Position numbers and translations under genes: made by a program. A DNA stretch of 64,000 nucleotides. Source: Cornus controversa (Eukaryota; Streptophyta; Magnoliopsida; Cornales; Cornaceae). The notes beneath the pieces were generated by a model. The model was not told the origin of the DNA. It worked only from the letters and a program-made list of their open reading frames with translations, and made no database searches. Location: positions 7,737,501 through 7,801,500 of the forward strand of contig CM048850.1 in the NCBI GenBank assembly GCA_026545225.1. Direction: 5' to 3'. Shown here in pieces: positions 36,056 to 47,358 of this stretch. Positions within the stretch are counted from its first letter, which is position 1; each line of letters starts with the position of its first letter.

Positions 36056-36060
36056 CAAAT

Positions 36061-36690
36061 CTCAATGACAGTAGTAGGTCATTTCTAACTCAACACAGCC
36101 TCCACCTTGGTAGAATCTACTGAGACTCCATCCCTAGAGATCACATGTCCCAAAAACTTTATATACTCTTACCAAAACTCACACTTCTCAAACTTAGCAT
36201 AGAGCTAATGCTCACACAAAGTCTGAAGTGTAATGCTCAAATGCCGCTCATGCTCCTTCTTACTCTTGGAATATATCAGAATGTCATCCACAAATACTAC
36301 AACGAACTGATCCAAATAGGGTCTAAACACCCGATTCATTAGATCCATAAAAGCTGCTGGAGTGTTAGTCAACCCAAAAGGCATAACTAAGAACTCGTAG
36401 AGACCATAACGAGTCCTGAAGGCAGTCTTAGAAATATCATCCTCCTTAATCCTCAACTGATGATAACTAGTTCTCAAGTCAATCTTAGAGAACAACTGTA
36501 CTCCTCTGAGCTGGTCACACAAATCATCAATACATGGCAAAGGATACTTATTCTTGATCGTCACCTTATTCGGTGCATGATAATCAACACATAGGTGGAG
36601 TGACCCATCCTTTTTCTTGACAAATAGAATAGGTGTTTCCCAAGGTGATGTACTAGGCCGAATAAACCCACGATCTTGCAAATCTTGGAT
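36061..36690 (-). pseudogene. G2 chromovirus reverse transcriptase core
   Basis: The minus-strand frame 36205-36681 reads [70 protein letters not shown] and the catalytic FVDDILIYS. This is a well-preserved Ty3-type palm domain that copies RNA into DNA. It runs on to YAKFEKCEFW...KFLGHVIS near 36100-36190, where a stop occurs, and is then split by the solo LTR. It is the best-preserved RT in the window but still belongs to a dead element. Confidence 0.9.
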
Positions 36691-38340
36691 CTAACTTTTC
36701 AATTCCCTCAGCTCAATTAGTGTCATCCTATAGGGTGCCCTAGAGATAGGTGATGTTCTAGGAATAAGATCAATACAAAAATCTACTACCCTCCTAAGAG
36801 ACAAACTCGAAATATCCTGGAACACATCAACATACTCTGAAACAATAGGAATTCGCTCCATAGTCGTACTTTGCACACTCACCTCAACATAGCCAAGAAA
36901 CCCCATGGTCATAATACCCTCATACTCTTCACATCTAAACTGATAGGGTAACTGTCCCGGAAGTGAGACGATAATTATCTTCTCATGGCAGTTCAATTGG
37001 GCATGATATCTCGCCAACCAATCCATACCCAATATAGCATCAAACTCTCTCATCTGCAGTACAATCAAATCAACAGGAAGTTCTGACTCCCCAATCCTAA
37101 TAGGGCATGCTCGACACACCCTATCAAGTGTAGTTGCGCTTCCAACTAGAGTAGTAATAGGTAATACATCACTCATAAGTTCAGGTTCTAATTCAAGTGT
37201 GTTCACAAATGACAAGGCAATAAAAGAATATGAAGAACCTAAATCAAACAATACTCTAGCTATACTGCCATAAATAGTAAGTGTACCATCCACAACGGGT
37301 GGCGTAGCATCTTACCTAGCCTCTGGAACAACAGCATAAACTCTCACGCCTCTATATTGTTATGGTGCCTTAACCCTCTACTGGCCCTCTCTGTGTGGTT
37401 TTGTACAATAACGAGCCATGTGTCCCTTCTCTTAGCAATTGTAGCAATGCCCAAAAAACTAACGTGGTTGTGTATTCTGAGGTGTAGCTAGCACTAAAGT
37501 CGTGAACTATTCACCTCCACTAATTCTCTACCATTTCCCTACTCGCCAATCCTGCCTACTTCTCTGCCATGTCAGACTTTGCCTTTCTCTCTAAGGTTGC
37601 TACTACTATTGTCCCCTCTAATTCGGCTAAGAATTTGAAATAATCTTCCCCTTGTCTTTCTGTTCTGCCTTCTGCTCCCTCTGTCTCTCATACTCCATGT
37701 TATGCTCCTCATGCCTCATGGCACATTGTACAACATCCGAGTATCTTGTCAATCCCTGACCGATAACAATCCTCTTGATGTTAAAAGCTAAACCCTGCAC
37801 AAACTTTGAAATCTTATCCTCCTCATTTGCTATCATATAGGGAGCAAATCGTGAGAGTTCGGTGAACTTGGCCTCATACTGGATAACAGTCATAGTGCCC
37901 TGCTCCAACTGCATGAACTCAACAACCTTTCTCTCCTTTAATGCATGTGGAAAATATTTGTTGTTGAACCGATTCTTGAACTCGTCCCAGTTCATCTCTG
38001 TGATGTCAATATCTCGGGTCATAGACCACCACCACTGGTACGCCTCACCAGACAAGAGAAAAGCTGCAATCTTTCTCTTCTACACCTCAGTACACTCCAT
38101 AATCTCAAGACATTTCTCCATATTCTCAATCCCTCTTTCAGCATCTAGTGGATCGATAGCACTTGTAAATTCCATAGCACCTAAACTCTTTATCACTTTG
38201 ACAAGAGAATATGTAGGACCCTGCCCTACCCCGGGATTTGGCATCTGCAATGCCTCCTCCATCTAAGCAACTCCACGTCCTGCTCCACCACAGCCGACAC
38301 CACCATGACTGGTGCAACAGCGTCCAACACGTCCCCTGCC
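36691..38340 (-). pseudogene. G2 chromovirus gag and protease
   Basis: Gag at 37627-38262 has LGAMEFTSAIDPLDAERGIENMEK, SGEAYQWWWSMTRDI, and FMQLEQGTMTVIQYEAKF. The zinc knuckle near 37420-37460 reads CYNC*EKGHMARYC, with an in-frame stop inside a CCHC motif. Protease at 36960-37293 reads RVLFDLGSSYSFI, where DTGSS has become DLGSS, and FDAILGMDWLARYHA. The linker to RT includes DVFQDI and APYRMT. Several frame breaks lie between the gag and protease pieces. Confidence 0.88.
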
Positions 38341-38487
38341 TCTACCAACTCCAGACATCCTATTTTTAGTAATGAATAACATTATCATTAATCCCATGAT
38401 AAGTCATAATTAAAACTGGAGTATGGTAAGAAAACACATAATATATCCTTTAGTTGGGTAATCTTAAACCTGACTCTAATACCAAAC

Positions 38488-41259
38488 TGTCATGCCCTTA
38501 AATTTAAATAATAGAAACACTGGTTCTATACTCAAATAAAGTACGTGATTTGCAGCAACACCCACCTCACACAACATAGTATAACTCTCCCAAAAAAATA
38601 TTTTATTAAGAAACATAAATAACTACAGAACAAATGTTTCATCATCTAATACAACCCATGTAGTAACCCTTGTGGGCAGGTGTGATGTGGGCGGGTGCAA
38701 AGAAGAGACACTAGACGAGCTACCACACTGACAGGGTATAGGGTGCTCAATCACACATCGCTTGGGTGTGGAGAAGGGGACGTGCTTATATGTAGTATGT
38801 TCTCTCTAAATGGTATGAGACCTTTTGGGGTAAAACCCAAGAGCAAAATCGTGCAAGCTTAGGCCCAAAGTGGACAATATCATACCATGTGTTGGAGCGG
38901 GGTATTACAACCCATAAAAATCCTTAACATTATTACATAAGTTCATATCAACTTTATTGAACTACAAAGAACTAAGAAACAACAAAATCATCTCCTTTTG
39001 GCTCACATGACTCCATCACGTTCCAATCAATGTGTACCTGAAAAATGCTAAAGAGTGAACTCACAAGCTTAATAAGGGATTGCTAAACACATTCCCTACT
39101 CAGCAAATCGACTCACCTTATATTTCCATATATAAAAGTAACTCGTCAAAATGCATTAATTACATGTATTCATGTTAGGTTAAAAATTCTCATATATCAT
39201 AATTACCAAAACATAAAATAGAACACAATTTCACACCATAAACTTGTTAACCATCTTGATTAACTTATATTAAATTCCACTTATCTCACATGAGCCCCAG
39301 ACTCCCCTCCAATTGATGGTGTGCATCGCATAGTCCCAGACAACCGAAAACACACATGTGACTAGGTTATACGTCTACTCACCCAGATGGTCCCGGACCA
39401 CGTCCACATAATAAGGGCATCCTGAGCCCAATAGCCATAATAAAAGGGTAGTGCATTCCCAATAGATAGGCCTCTGACCATGCCTAACAAAATCATTATA
39501 GGAATAGTCCCAAACTACTCCTCGACTACTCACCATTATCCATTACTTACCTTGATGTAAATTTCACATATTTTAGTAAATTTGAGTTAATTAAATTGAA
39601 ATACATTATTCTGGAATTTTTCATAATTTTAGAAATATTTTTACTATTTTTCTCTAATTTTCATTAATTAAAATTTAGTTAATGACTTGCATACAAGAAA
39701 CCAAAAATAAGTCTTTCTTCAATACAATAAAATGTCCAGAATATTATACAAGAAATATCTGGATATATCTATACACTAACAGAAATATCAGGCTGGTAAA
39801 CAGATTCCTTATAATGACCAGTTTTATTGGCAATTCATTTCCCTCGCAAATGCATAACCCACTTTGACTGTCACTCTTAGCCTCTAGTAACAACAACAAA
39901 AATCACAGAAGTTAAACCATTAACCCTCATCAAACCCAATTTTCACATTTTGATAGACTTCAGTACATACACAACCACTATCCTAAATGTAATCTAAATG
40001 TAATAGAATAATTATATCGCCACTGTCCTAAAATAAACATACAGAACACTGGTTCCACCATTTTACTCTTCCAACTACTCTTAGTTAACTTAAAACCATA
40101 TTTAGGGCAAACAAATATAGTCCTATTTATCTATCAATAAAACTGACCCTAAAACACGTTACTGTATTCTAAGTTATATATAAATGTATATGAGTTGTGA
40201 AAATATGTATATCTTGTAAGGCTTATATTGTACATACCCCATTATATCAATCTTTCAGATTCTACTAAACAACACATTCGTTCAATCTTTCAGATTCCAT
40301 TAAACAACACATTCGTTCAACTCATATCACATTAAATAATTACCTGAAGGCTTAACTTTTATATTCTAATTATACTTCAACATAACTTAATCTCAGGAAT
40401 GCATTATTCCTACAAGGATTCGTTTCTTTTTATAATTGTATACATGAATAATGATGTATATGTATATATATATGTATATATCACGGCAATAAACTAGTTT
40501 GAGTCCCATTCTCCACCACAGATAACAATATAACTGTATAAGTGAACAATTATGTATATATCAGTGCAATAACCTAGTGTGAGTCTAACCTTCCACCGCT
40601 AATAACAATAAATAAATCCACTGAAGGCAATAACATTTATTTCGATGCCTAACCTTCAATGTTTATAACTGTCCAACATCAAATTCACATGATACAGAAT
40701 ATTATTATTTTAAAGATGTGATTTATTCCTATGGGTGCATACATATTCCAGAAGGTTTTCCCTATTCACAATTTATCGAAATTTAAATACTAAAATCTCA
40801 TATTTAATCTACTAAACAATTTATAATTCAAAAAAACTTATGCAATCAATAAAGATTAACATATACAGTAAATGTAACCCTAAGGTATCAGCATGATCAA
40901 ATATTCTAAACTTATATAAACGACAAGTTTCAATTATATATAAATATATAAAACGAATCGACTTACCTATTATCACTATTCCAATCACCAACTCTCTCTA
41001 TGCAATTCTTTGATCACCGTTTCTCCTTCCGGCTATTGCAGAGGTTCGACGTATATCACTGTTTGAGGTTGAGTTGAATTCCTTTTTTGGAATATAAAAT
41101 CTTCTGACTATATAAAAAAAAAGGACTAAATTTTTATAATAACGATATCCCCGTAGTTGGGGTAGGCTAGGTTTAAAAATTGAATTTGACTTTCAGATTT
41201 TCTCGCAACAAATCTAATAATTCAAATTCAATTTTTTCTTTTTTTGTTGGGATATTACA
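38488..41259 (-). mobile_element. G2 chromovirus 5' LTR
   Basis: In minus orientation it starts TGTAATATCCCAAC at 41259 and ends GGGCATGACA at 38488, then GTT and TGGTATTAGAG (complement of 38474-38484), a mutated initiator-tRNA-Met PBS. It is 2772 bp long, or about 2516 bp without the nested TRIM LTR and its TSD copy. Compared with the 3' LTR it has one fewer 85-bp repeat and a small extra segment near 41130-41180. Confidence 0.9.
38659..38909 (+). mobile_element. 251-bp TRIM-like solo LTR, TSD ACCCA
   Basis: It starts TGTAGTAACCC and ends GGGGTATTACA, flanked by ACCCA (38654-38658 and 38910-38914). The paralogous LTR has the uninterrupted site near 30200-30215 (ACAACCCATAAAAATTC), which proves insertion. 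Internal phrases such as GAGACACTAGACGAGC and GGACAATATCATACCATGTG are, from memory, a widespread short LTR repeat in dicots. No coding capacity. Confidence 0.93.
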
Positions 41260-41677
41260 ACATACCCTCTACTGCTCCTTACAGCTTAGTTGAATGCGTG
41301 CATGATTTACTTGACCTTGCCGCTAGGATGCTTGTGATGGGTGGGAGGCTTGTGTTCTTCCTACCTGGCCTGTACTAAGAGAAGATGATTCAATGGATAC
41401 CAATTTCCCAGGGCACCCTTGTTTCAAATTGACTGCTTCATGTGAACAGATCCAAAGCTTAAAGTACAGCCGAGTATTATTGACCATGGTGAAGACTGGA
41501 CCATACACCGAGGATGTTGCAATCAATTTGGAATTCAAAGAGAACCATCTGAAATGGTTAGAAGATGGAAATCTTCATTCTGCAGTTTTCAGTCCTGCTG
41601 ACTACCAGCTGGGTGGAGCATTTGATGCTAAACTTAGCAAGGAATGGAAGCCAAAATACAAAGGGAAATATGTGTAA
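41260..41677 (+). pseudogene. C-terminal fragment of a TRM11-like tRNA guanosine methyltransferase
   Basis: The frame begins flush with the end of the G2 LTR as IPSTAPYSLVECVHDLLDLA, then ARMLVMGGRLVFF. After an apparent 5-nt insertion near 41365 it resumes as PVLREDD, FPGHPCFKLTASCEQIQSLK, YSRVLLTMVKTGPYTEDVA, and ends at a TAA at 41675-41677. From memory this matches the C-terminus of TRM11/TRMT11, which methylates N2 of G10 in tRNA together with TRM112. The catalytic upstream half, including the DPPY motif, is absent. The LTR on its left and the frameshift make this a broken gene. Identification rests on recalled motifs. Confidence 0.7.
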
Positions 41678-41984
41678 TTTTAACTTCAAGCAACCCGTTT
41701 TTTATAAAAAAAAATTATTATTATATATTTTAAAAAAAATTCTCTCTTAAGCTGTTTAACTTAGCATTTATGCCTTGAGTGGATATACAGATTTTATAAG
41801 AAGTCACACAAGATTCATTATGTTTAAAACCAAAATGAAATGCTCACAATGATGGTAAATATGGTAGGACAAATTTTCATATTTCAAGTCCATAGATTTG
41901 TTTCTCATTACTGAACTAACACAAGATTCATTATGTTTAATCTAGGGTATATATCAGAGTTGACTAATATTCTACTATGACAAA

Positions 41985-42060
41985 TTACGAGGCTTGTGGT
42001 CTAGTGGTATTTCCTTTCATCTGAAAGGTAAAAGGTTTGAGTCTTCCATTTACCAAAACA
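41985..42060 (+). mobile_element. tRNA-derived SINE head
   Basis: A polymerase III A box TGGTCTAGTGG (41997-42007) and a B box GGTTTGAGTC (42034-42043) are spaced as in a tRNA, followed by an A-rich stretch. The sequence cannot close an acceptor stem, so it is taken as a SINE and not a tRNA gene. The 3' end of the element is not defined. Confidence 0.5.
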
Positions 42061-42316
42061 AAAACAAAAAATATTGCGTTTGAAGTTTAATCCTCAAAAA
42101 GTAGGTGTGAGAACTAGAACTCCTCACTCCCCTCTCATATGAAATTTGAATCCTTAATCTCTACTTAGACTCGACCCTTAGTTTTCGTCTCACCAGTTTA
42201 GTCTGCAACGTGATACAACATATTCCCAGAGTCCATAGAGATATATTTCTACCGCATTGTTGCTTATTATATAAACGTTTATAATGTGATTCTTGATGTA
42301 TGTATATTACCCATCC

Positions 42317-42320
42317 ATAC

Positions 42321-42381
<61 letters not shown>
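42317..42381. repeat. (CT)n-(TA)n compound microsatellite
   Basis: About 20 CT repeats run directly into about 10 TA repeats. Confidence 0.95.
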
Positions 42382-42382
<1 letters not shown>

Positions 42383-42942
42383 CCTACTTTGTTTGTTGAA
42401 TCATATTTCTGGCACAGGTTATGAAATTAGCTTGAGAGTTAGATGTGCATGATGTCAAAGAGATTTTTTTATTTCGATCTTCTAGATGTCTAAAAATTGT
42501 TCTCTTGTGATCACCAATGGGCATTGTCGCAACCAGGCTTTTGTTCATGTTTTAAAGTCCACTGTGTTTTTGAGGCTTAGGCCTGTATATTTTCATCCTT
42601 TGGGCCTGTTCATATTTATACAATTCATTTAACTTTCAAAAATAAATAAATAAATAAATAAAACTTGTGTATCAGAAGTTTACGTCGATAGCTTTAATGC
42701 GAGGCCACCTACATATTTGGCTAGCTCTTCATCAATTTATACCGCTATAATTTATAAGTTCAATCCATTTAATTAATCTTTTCTTTTCTTTTTTTTAATT
42801 AAAACAAGTGTGTATTCCATATAGAAGAATTATATATACCTTATATAATATATTCATGCAACTCAATAATGTTTTTATGTATATATCTGCCTAAAAATCT
42901 ACTATTCCACTGGTTAAGAAATACTGCTACATAAATATATCA

Positions 42943-42945
42943 GTG

Positions 42946-42990
<45 letters not shown>
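42943..42990. repeat. (AT)n microsatellite
   Basis: An uninterrupted run of more than 20 AT dinucleotides. Confidence 0.95.
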
Positions 42991-42997
<7 letters not shown>

Positions 42998-44240
42998 CAA
43001 TTTTTATCACTAGATTGTAATAACTTGAACTCAAGAAACAAATAGTGTTCGGTAAATTAATATTCAACTATTCAATTTCAAATTACTCTATTGTTTCCAT
43101 CAACTATACATTAATTTATACGCAATTGAATTATAATTCTTTTGTTTTTTTTGTTGTTGTTTGGATAAACCATTCATTTTGGAATTGAAATTTTAGTACA
43201 AACAAATATTACATAAAATGAATAGATTATATGTTATATGAAAATATATGCACATGTATGCAAAGATATTAAAATTTAATTATAAACAAATACTTTTCAA
43301 AGGAATAGCATACAACAACTTAGTGTGTACGTGAGTTTCTTGCCTATAGGAAAAAAAAAGTTAATAACGGTTATAAATATTAAAGTATTTATAATCGGGT
43401 TGTTGACACCTCAATTCAAATTAGAAAAATTCTTTATAAATCATACTTTTCAATTATAAGGACCAATAAGTCTTAAAAAAAATTTTGTCAGGACAACTAA
43501 GTTCTACTTTTGATTAATATTTCAAATTAAGTTCATAATTCCACCCACATTGATTTTCTTCCAATAATGCCCTTTTTTATTTTTTTTTATAGAATATCAT
43601 TAATGTTATTCATATATAAAATTATTCAAAAAAGATTTATATCATTTTGATAAACTTTAAATATATATATATTTATGTGTAACATAGTATTAAATTTACA
43701 CAAAATTACCTTTAATTCTTGAAATTACATATTTTTAAAACAATATAAATAGAAAAAATTGAAAATAATTAAATAATTCAATAATTGTATATAAATACAC
43801 CTAATTGAATTTTTGTTTTGAAACTTTTTGGTTTGTTTTAATATTTATTTTTATTACAATTGGTTGGATTTAAATAACTTGTTAAATATTTTAAAAAATT
43901 GCTAATTTTGGTAGAAATTAAAACTATGTGCTTTTTCATTGTTATTGTGAATTGATACTAATTATAAAAATTAGAGGTAAAGGTTATATTAAGTATGTTA
44001 ATTAAAAAAATATTTAAGAAATTTATGAGAAAAGATAGTATTAAAAAAAAATTATTGTTAATAGAATTGTGAACTTAATTAAAAATATTTGTTAATTATA
44101 CTAATAATTTTTTTAAAATTTATTATTCCTTAAAATTTATAAGTATTATTATTATTATTATTTTGGTTACATTTCTATTTATTTGTAGAGAAGAAAATAC
44201 GCCGACTCTTACATATGCTGATAAGGGGAAAGACGAGGAA

Positions 44241-44247
44241 TATATAG
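44241..44247 (+). promoter_or_regulatory. Possible TATA box of the peroxidase gene
   Basis: TATATAG lies about 310 bp upstream of the start codon, followed by GC-richer sequence. The many TA repeats nearer the gene (44375-44412) make this choice uncertain. Confidence 0.3.
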
Positions 44248-44550
44248 AAGAAAGCACATCACCACATGCAACTTAGTTTTAGTTGACACTTGACACATCG
44301 CTGTCTCTCCATTAATTGCAGCTGGCAGCAGCTTAAGAGTTAAAGAAGCTGCAGCAAATATATGTACGTGTGTGTATATATATATCTATATATCTATATA
44401 TATATATATATAATGAAAATGTAGAAATATTCACGGGTTTTTCCGTCTTCTTCCTTCTCCACTTTAGTACTCTTACCTTTTTTGTCTTCCTTTTTGTAAG
44501 GATTACATAGATATTATCCCTTAACACAACTAGATAAGAGAGTTGAACAA

Positions 44551-44746
44551 ATGGTACCACTTTTAGTTGTGATTTTGAGTCATATTATTGGGATTTCAGA
44601 AGCCCAACTCAGAGTTGGTTTCTATTCTCAGACCTGCCCTGATGCCGAGTCCATCGTCGGTGCCGTTGTTCGCCAAGCCACTCTCTCTGACTCAAACGTT
44701 CCTGCTGTCTTGCTTAGGCTCCACTTTCATGACTGCTTTGTTCAGG

Positions 44747-44785
<39 letters not shown>

Positions 44786-45073
44786 GCATCTGAAATAAAT
44801 ATTAATATTTGTTAATTGGTTGTGCAGGGTTGTGATGGGTCAATACTAATAGATAACGGTCCAAATGCGGAGAGAAATGCATTTGGTCACCAAGGTGTTG
44901 GAGGCTTTCAAGTGATTGAGAGAGCCAAGTCACAACTGGAAGCTGTGTGCCCAGCTGTTGTTTCTTGCGCAGACATCGTGGCCTTGGCTGCTAGAGATGC
45001 CATATCCCTGGTACATACCTACTTTTGAATCATTCTCTCTCCAACCAATTTTATTGTTATTATTCTTTTCATC

Positions 45074-45107
<34 letters not shown>

Positions 45108-47115
45108 TATATATATATGTTTGATTGAGTTGTTAACGGTTTTGTTTTGTGTACTCTTGTTTGGTGATGACATGAATAGACAAATGGACCAGGATACCAG
45201 GTACCGACTGGCAGAAGAGATGGGCTGGTTTCGAATATTTCTATGGCCGAAAACATGCCAGAAATTAGTGACTCTGTTCAGCAACTCAAAGCCAAGTTTT
45301 TGCAGAAGGGACTCTCAGAGAAAGACCTCGTCCTTCTCAGTGGTATTGCCTCTCTCTCTCTCCTCTCTCTCTCTCTCATACAGGTTTGATGTTCTTTGGG
45401 TTGGTGGATCAAACTAAAGGGCAATGAACAGGTCATTAATAACACTTGAATCACTTAAAAATTTTAGTCTTTTTTAATATATATATATATATGTATATAC
45501 ATATATATATTCTGTTTTCAGAAGTAGAAAATCCAATAAAATAAAATAAAATAAAAACTTTATTGATTTAATTTTGATACCAGAAAAGCAAAAACCAATA
45601 TTAGTGAGTGAATTTTTATACCAAGAATGTTCACTCAAAATGAAATATATATTTGGTTAAGTAAATTTAAAAACATTACATTGGAGCACCAATGAAGAAC
45701 ATAAAGGGGTTGCATTGAAGTAGAAAATCATTCAAATATGATAATATTTTTCATTTTTTTTAAGTTTTCAATTTGGAATTTAAATTGGATATTTTTTTTA
45801 ATCAAATTGAAAACTGGACTTATACAAATTTTACATAAAAATAACTGCAAAAAGAAAACTTCTACATATTCAAATACTCTGAACCATTAAAAGTTGGAAA
45901 CAAATAAAATATCGTCACAATTTCACATTTCTCATTGTTTTTCTTCTAAAAATTTCAAAATTAAAATATAAAAAAGAAAAAAATTGAGATAGACCGTTAG
46001 AATTTTTACATGACTATAATGAGATAATATTTTTGTGGTGGTGGGCCCAAAAGATACCTCGAAAATGAAATCAACTTTACACGAAAGATATATATATACC
46101 TTACCTATATATTTGGTTAATTAATGGACCGGAAAATCAAGTTATTTAAAATGTACTGGATTTTGAGAAGAGCCGATGGATGTTAACCAATCAAATCAAG
46201 AATTAAAAGCCTTCGGAATATAATATATATATTATATTCTGTTAAATGTTCCTTACCTACCACATGTAACGAACCATCAATAGTCTAACATCTTAAACTA
46301 AAAGTATATCATACACCATACTGCATTTTTCTCATTCACTTTCTTTTGCTGGATCTATCTGTCACAATTTAAGCAATTGTTTCTGGATATACATGTTTGA
46401 GGGACTCTAATTTAAGGAGTGAAACAATAGTTTAACTAGCTGCAAGCAATGACATTATCCCCAATTATGTGTTATGAGCACATTCTAGGGTTGGGGTAGT
46501 GTATGATACTCTAGTTATTGCAGGATTTGGAAAGTGTTAGATATACGCAGTCTTACTTTCGTATAAGAAGAGATTTGTGTCGAACCCGTAACTTTCAGGT
46601 CACAATTGAACATAATTAATTGCTTTGTTCAACCACACTAAGTTTTATTTTGTAATTGATGATACTTATAACTTGTTTACAAAAATATTTCAGCTGCGCA
46701 TACAATTGGTACAACAGCATGTTTCTTCATGACCCAAAGATTGTACAACTTTTTTTCCGACGGGGGTTCTGATCCAGCTATAAACCCCAATTTTCTCCCG
46801 GAGCTAAAATCAAATTGCCCACAAAATGGCGACGTTAACGTACGATTACCTATCGATCATGGCAGTGGACAGACATTCGACAACCAAATTTTGAGCAACA
46901 TTAGGAATGGATTTGCTGTGCTACAATCTGATGCAAGGCTCTATGAAGATGAAGCAACCAAGAGTGTGGTAGACTCTTACTTCAGTCTACTAAGCCCAAT
47001 TTTTGGACCAACATTTGAGGTGGATTTTGTTGATTCAATAGTGAAAATGGGTCACATAGAGGTTAAGACAGGTTTGCAGGGAGAGATTAGGCGTGTTTGT
47101 GGAATGTCTAATTGA
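44551..47115 (+). CDS. PER43: Class III secretory peroxidase, peroxidase 43-like, four exons
   Basis: Exons are 44551-44745, 44828-45010, 45180-45342 and 46694-47115 (195, 183, 163 and 422 nt), with GT-AG introns in phases 0, 0 and 1. They give 320 residues, the family's usual size. Residues 1-18 are a signal peptide ([18 protein letters not shown]) before [12 protein letters not shown]. The distal haem site [16 protein letters not shown] holds catalytic Arg and His; the proximal site is AAHTIG. All eight disulfide cysteines are present (in TCP, HDCF, GCDG, VCP, SCAD, TACFF, NCP, RVCG). The protein should be secreted to the wall or apoplast and oxidise phenolics with H2O2. The start context AACAAATGG suits plants. 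Of the proteins I recall, Arabidopsis peroxidase 43 fits best ([25 protein letters not shown]); the symbol means PER43-like. No disruption was seen. Intron 3 (1351 bp) holds a SINE fragment. Confidence 0.95.
46480..46612 (-). mobile_element. Au-SINE-like fragment in peroxidase intron 3
   Basis: On the minus strand, TGTGACCTGAAAGTTACGGG leads into a GGGTTCGACAC B-box-like element (complement of 46577-46587). It then runs through AGACTGCGTATATCTAACAC and ends in CCCAACCCTAGAA. The order resembles plant Au-type SINEs as I recall them. The A box and 3' tail are not clear. Confidence 0.45.
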
Positions 47116-47358
47116 ATTTGTATGATGGATTTGGTGTGTATTCTCTCTTGTTGATCATAGTTCAATTGTATGGTTCACTTATAAACCTTGCAATATCAAT
47201 TTTATGAAATGTTAATATGTTTATATGAGGAGTTATTTGAAAAGATGGCAACAAATAGATCTTAGCACCCAAATATGACGCCACTTGGCAGCCAACATGG
47301 AGATTGTTTGGGGATGGACTCTTAGGGATAATAAAAGAATGTGACATCTGGGTATATT
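47116..47358. other. 3' flank of the peroxidase gene
   Basis: It probably holds the 3' UTR and polyadenylation signals. It ends at the TSD (ATATT, 47354-47358) of the retrotransposon. Confidence 0.5.

Larger units (their letters stand above)
41678..44230. other. AT-rich intergenic region upstream of the peroxidase
   Basis: It contains a SINE-like sequence (41985-42060) and CT/TA, TA and AAAT microsatellites. No coding potential was seen. Poly-A and poly-T runs are frequent between 43100 and 44150. Confidence 0.6.

Noticed and set aside
39682-39867. Small frame in the G2 5' LTR
   Set aside because: Inside LTR sequence; the paralogous LTR does not preserve it.
41991-42055. tRNA gene
   Set aside because: A and B boxes are present, but no acceptor stem or convincing anticodon arm can be formed; a SINE fits better.
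44551-44793. Peroxidase frame continued through the TATATA run
   Set aside because: The frame crosses the GT donor at 44746; the spliced model restores the conserved GCDGS motif.
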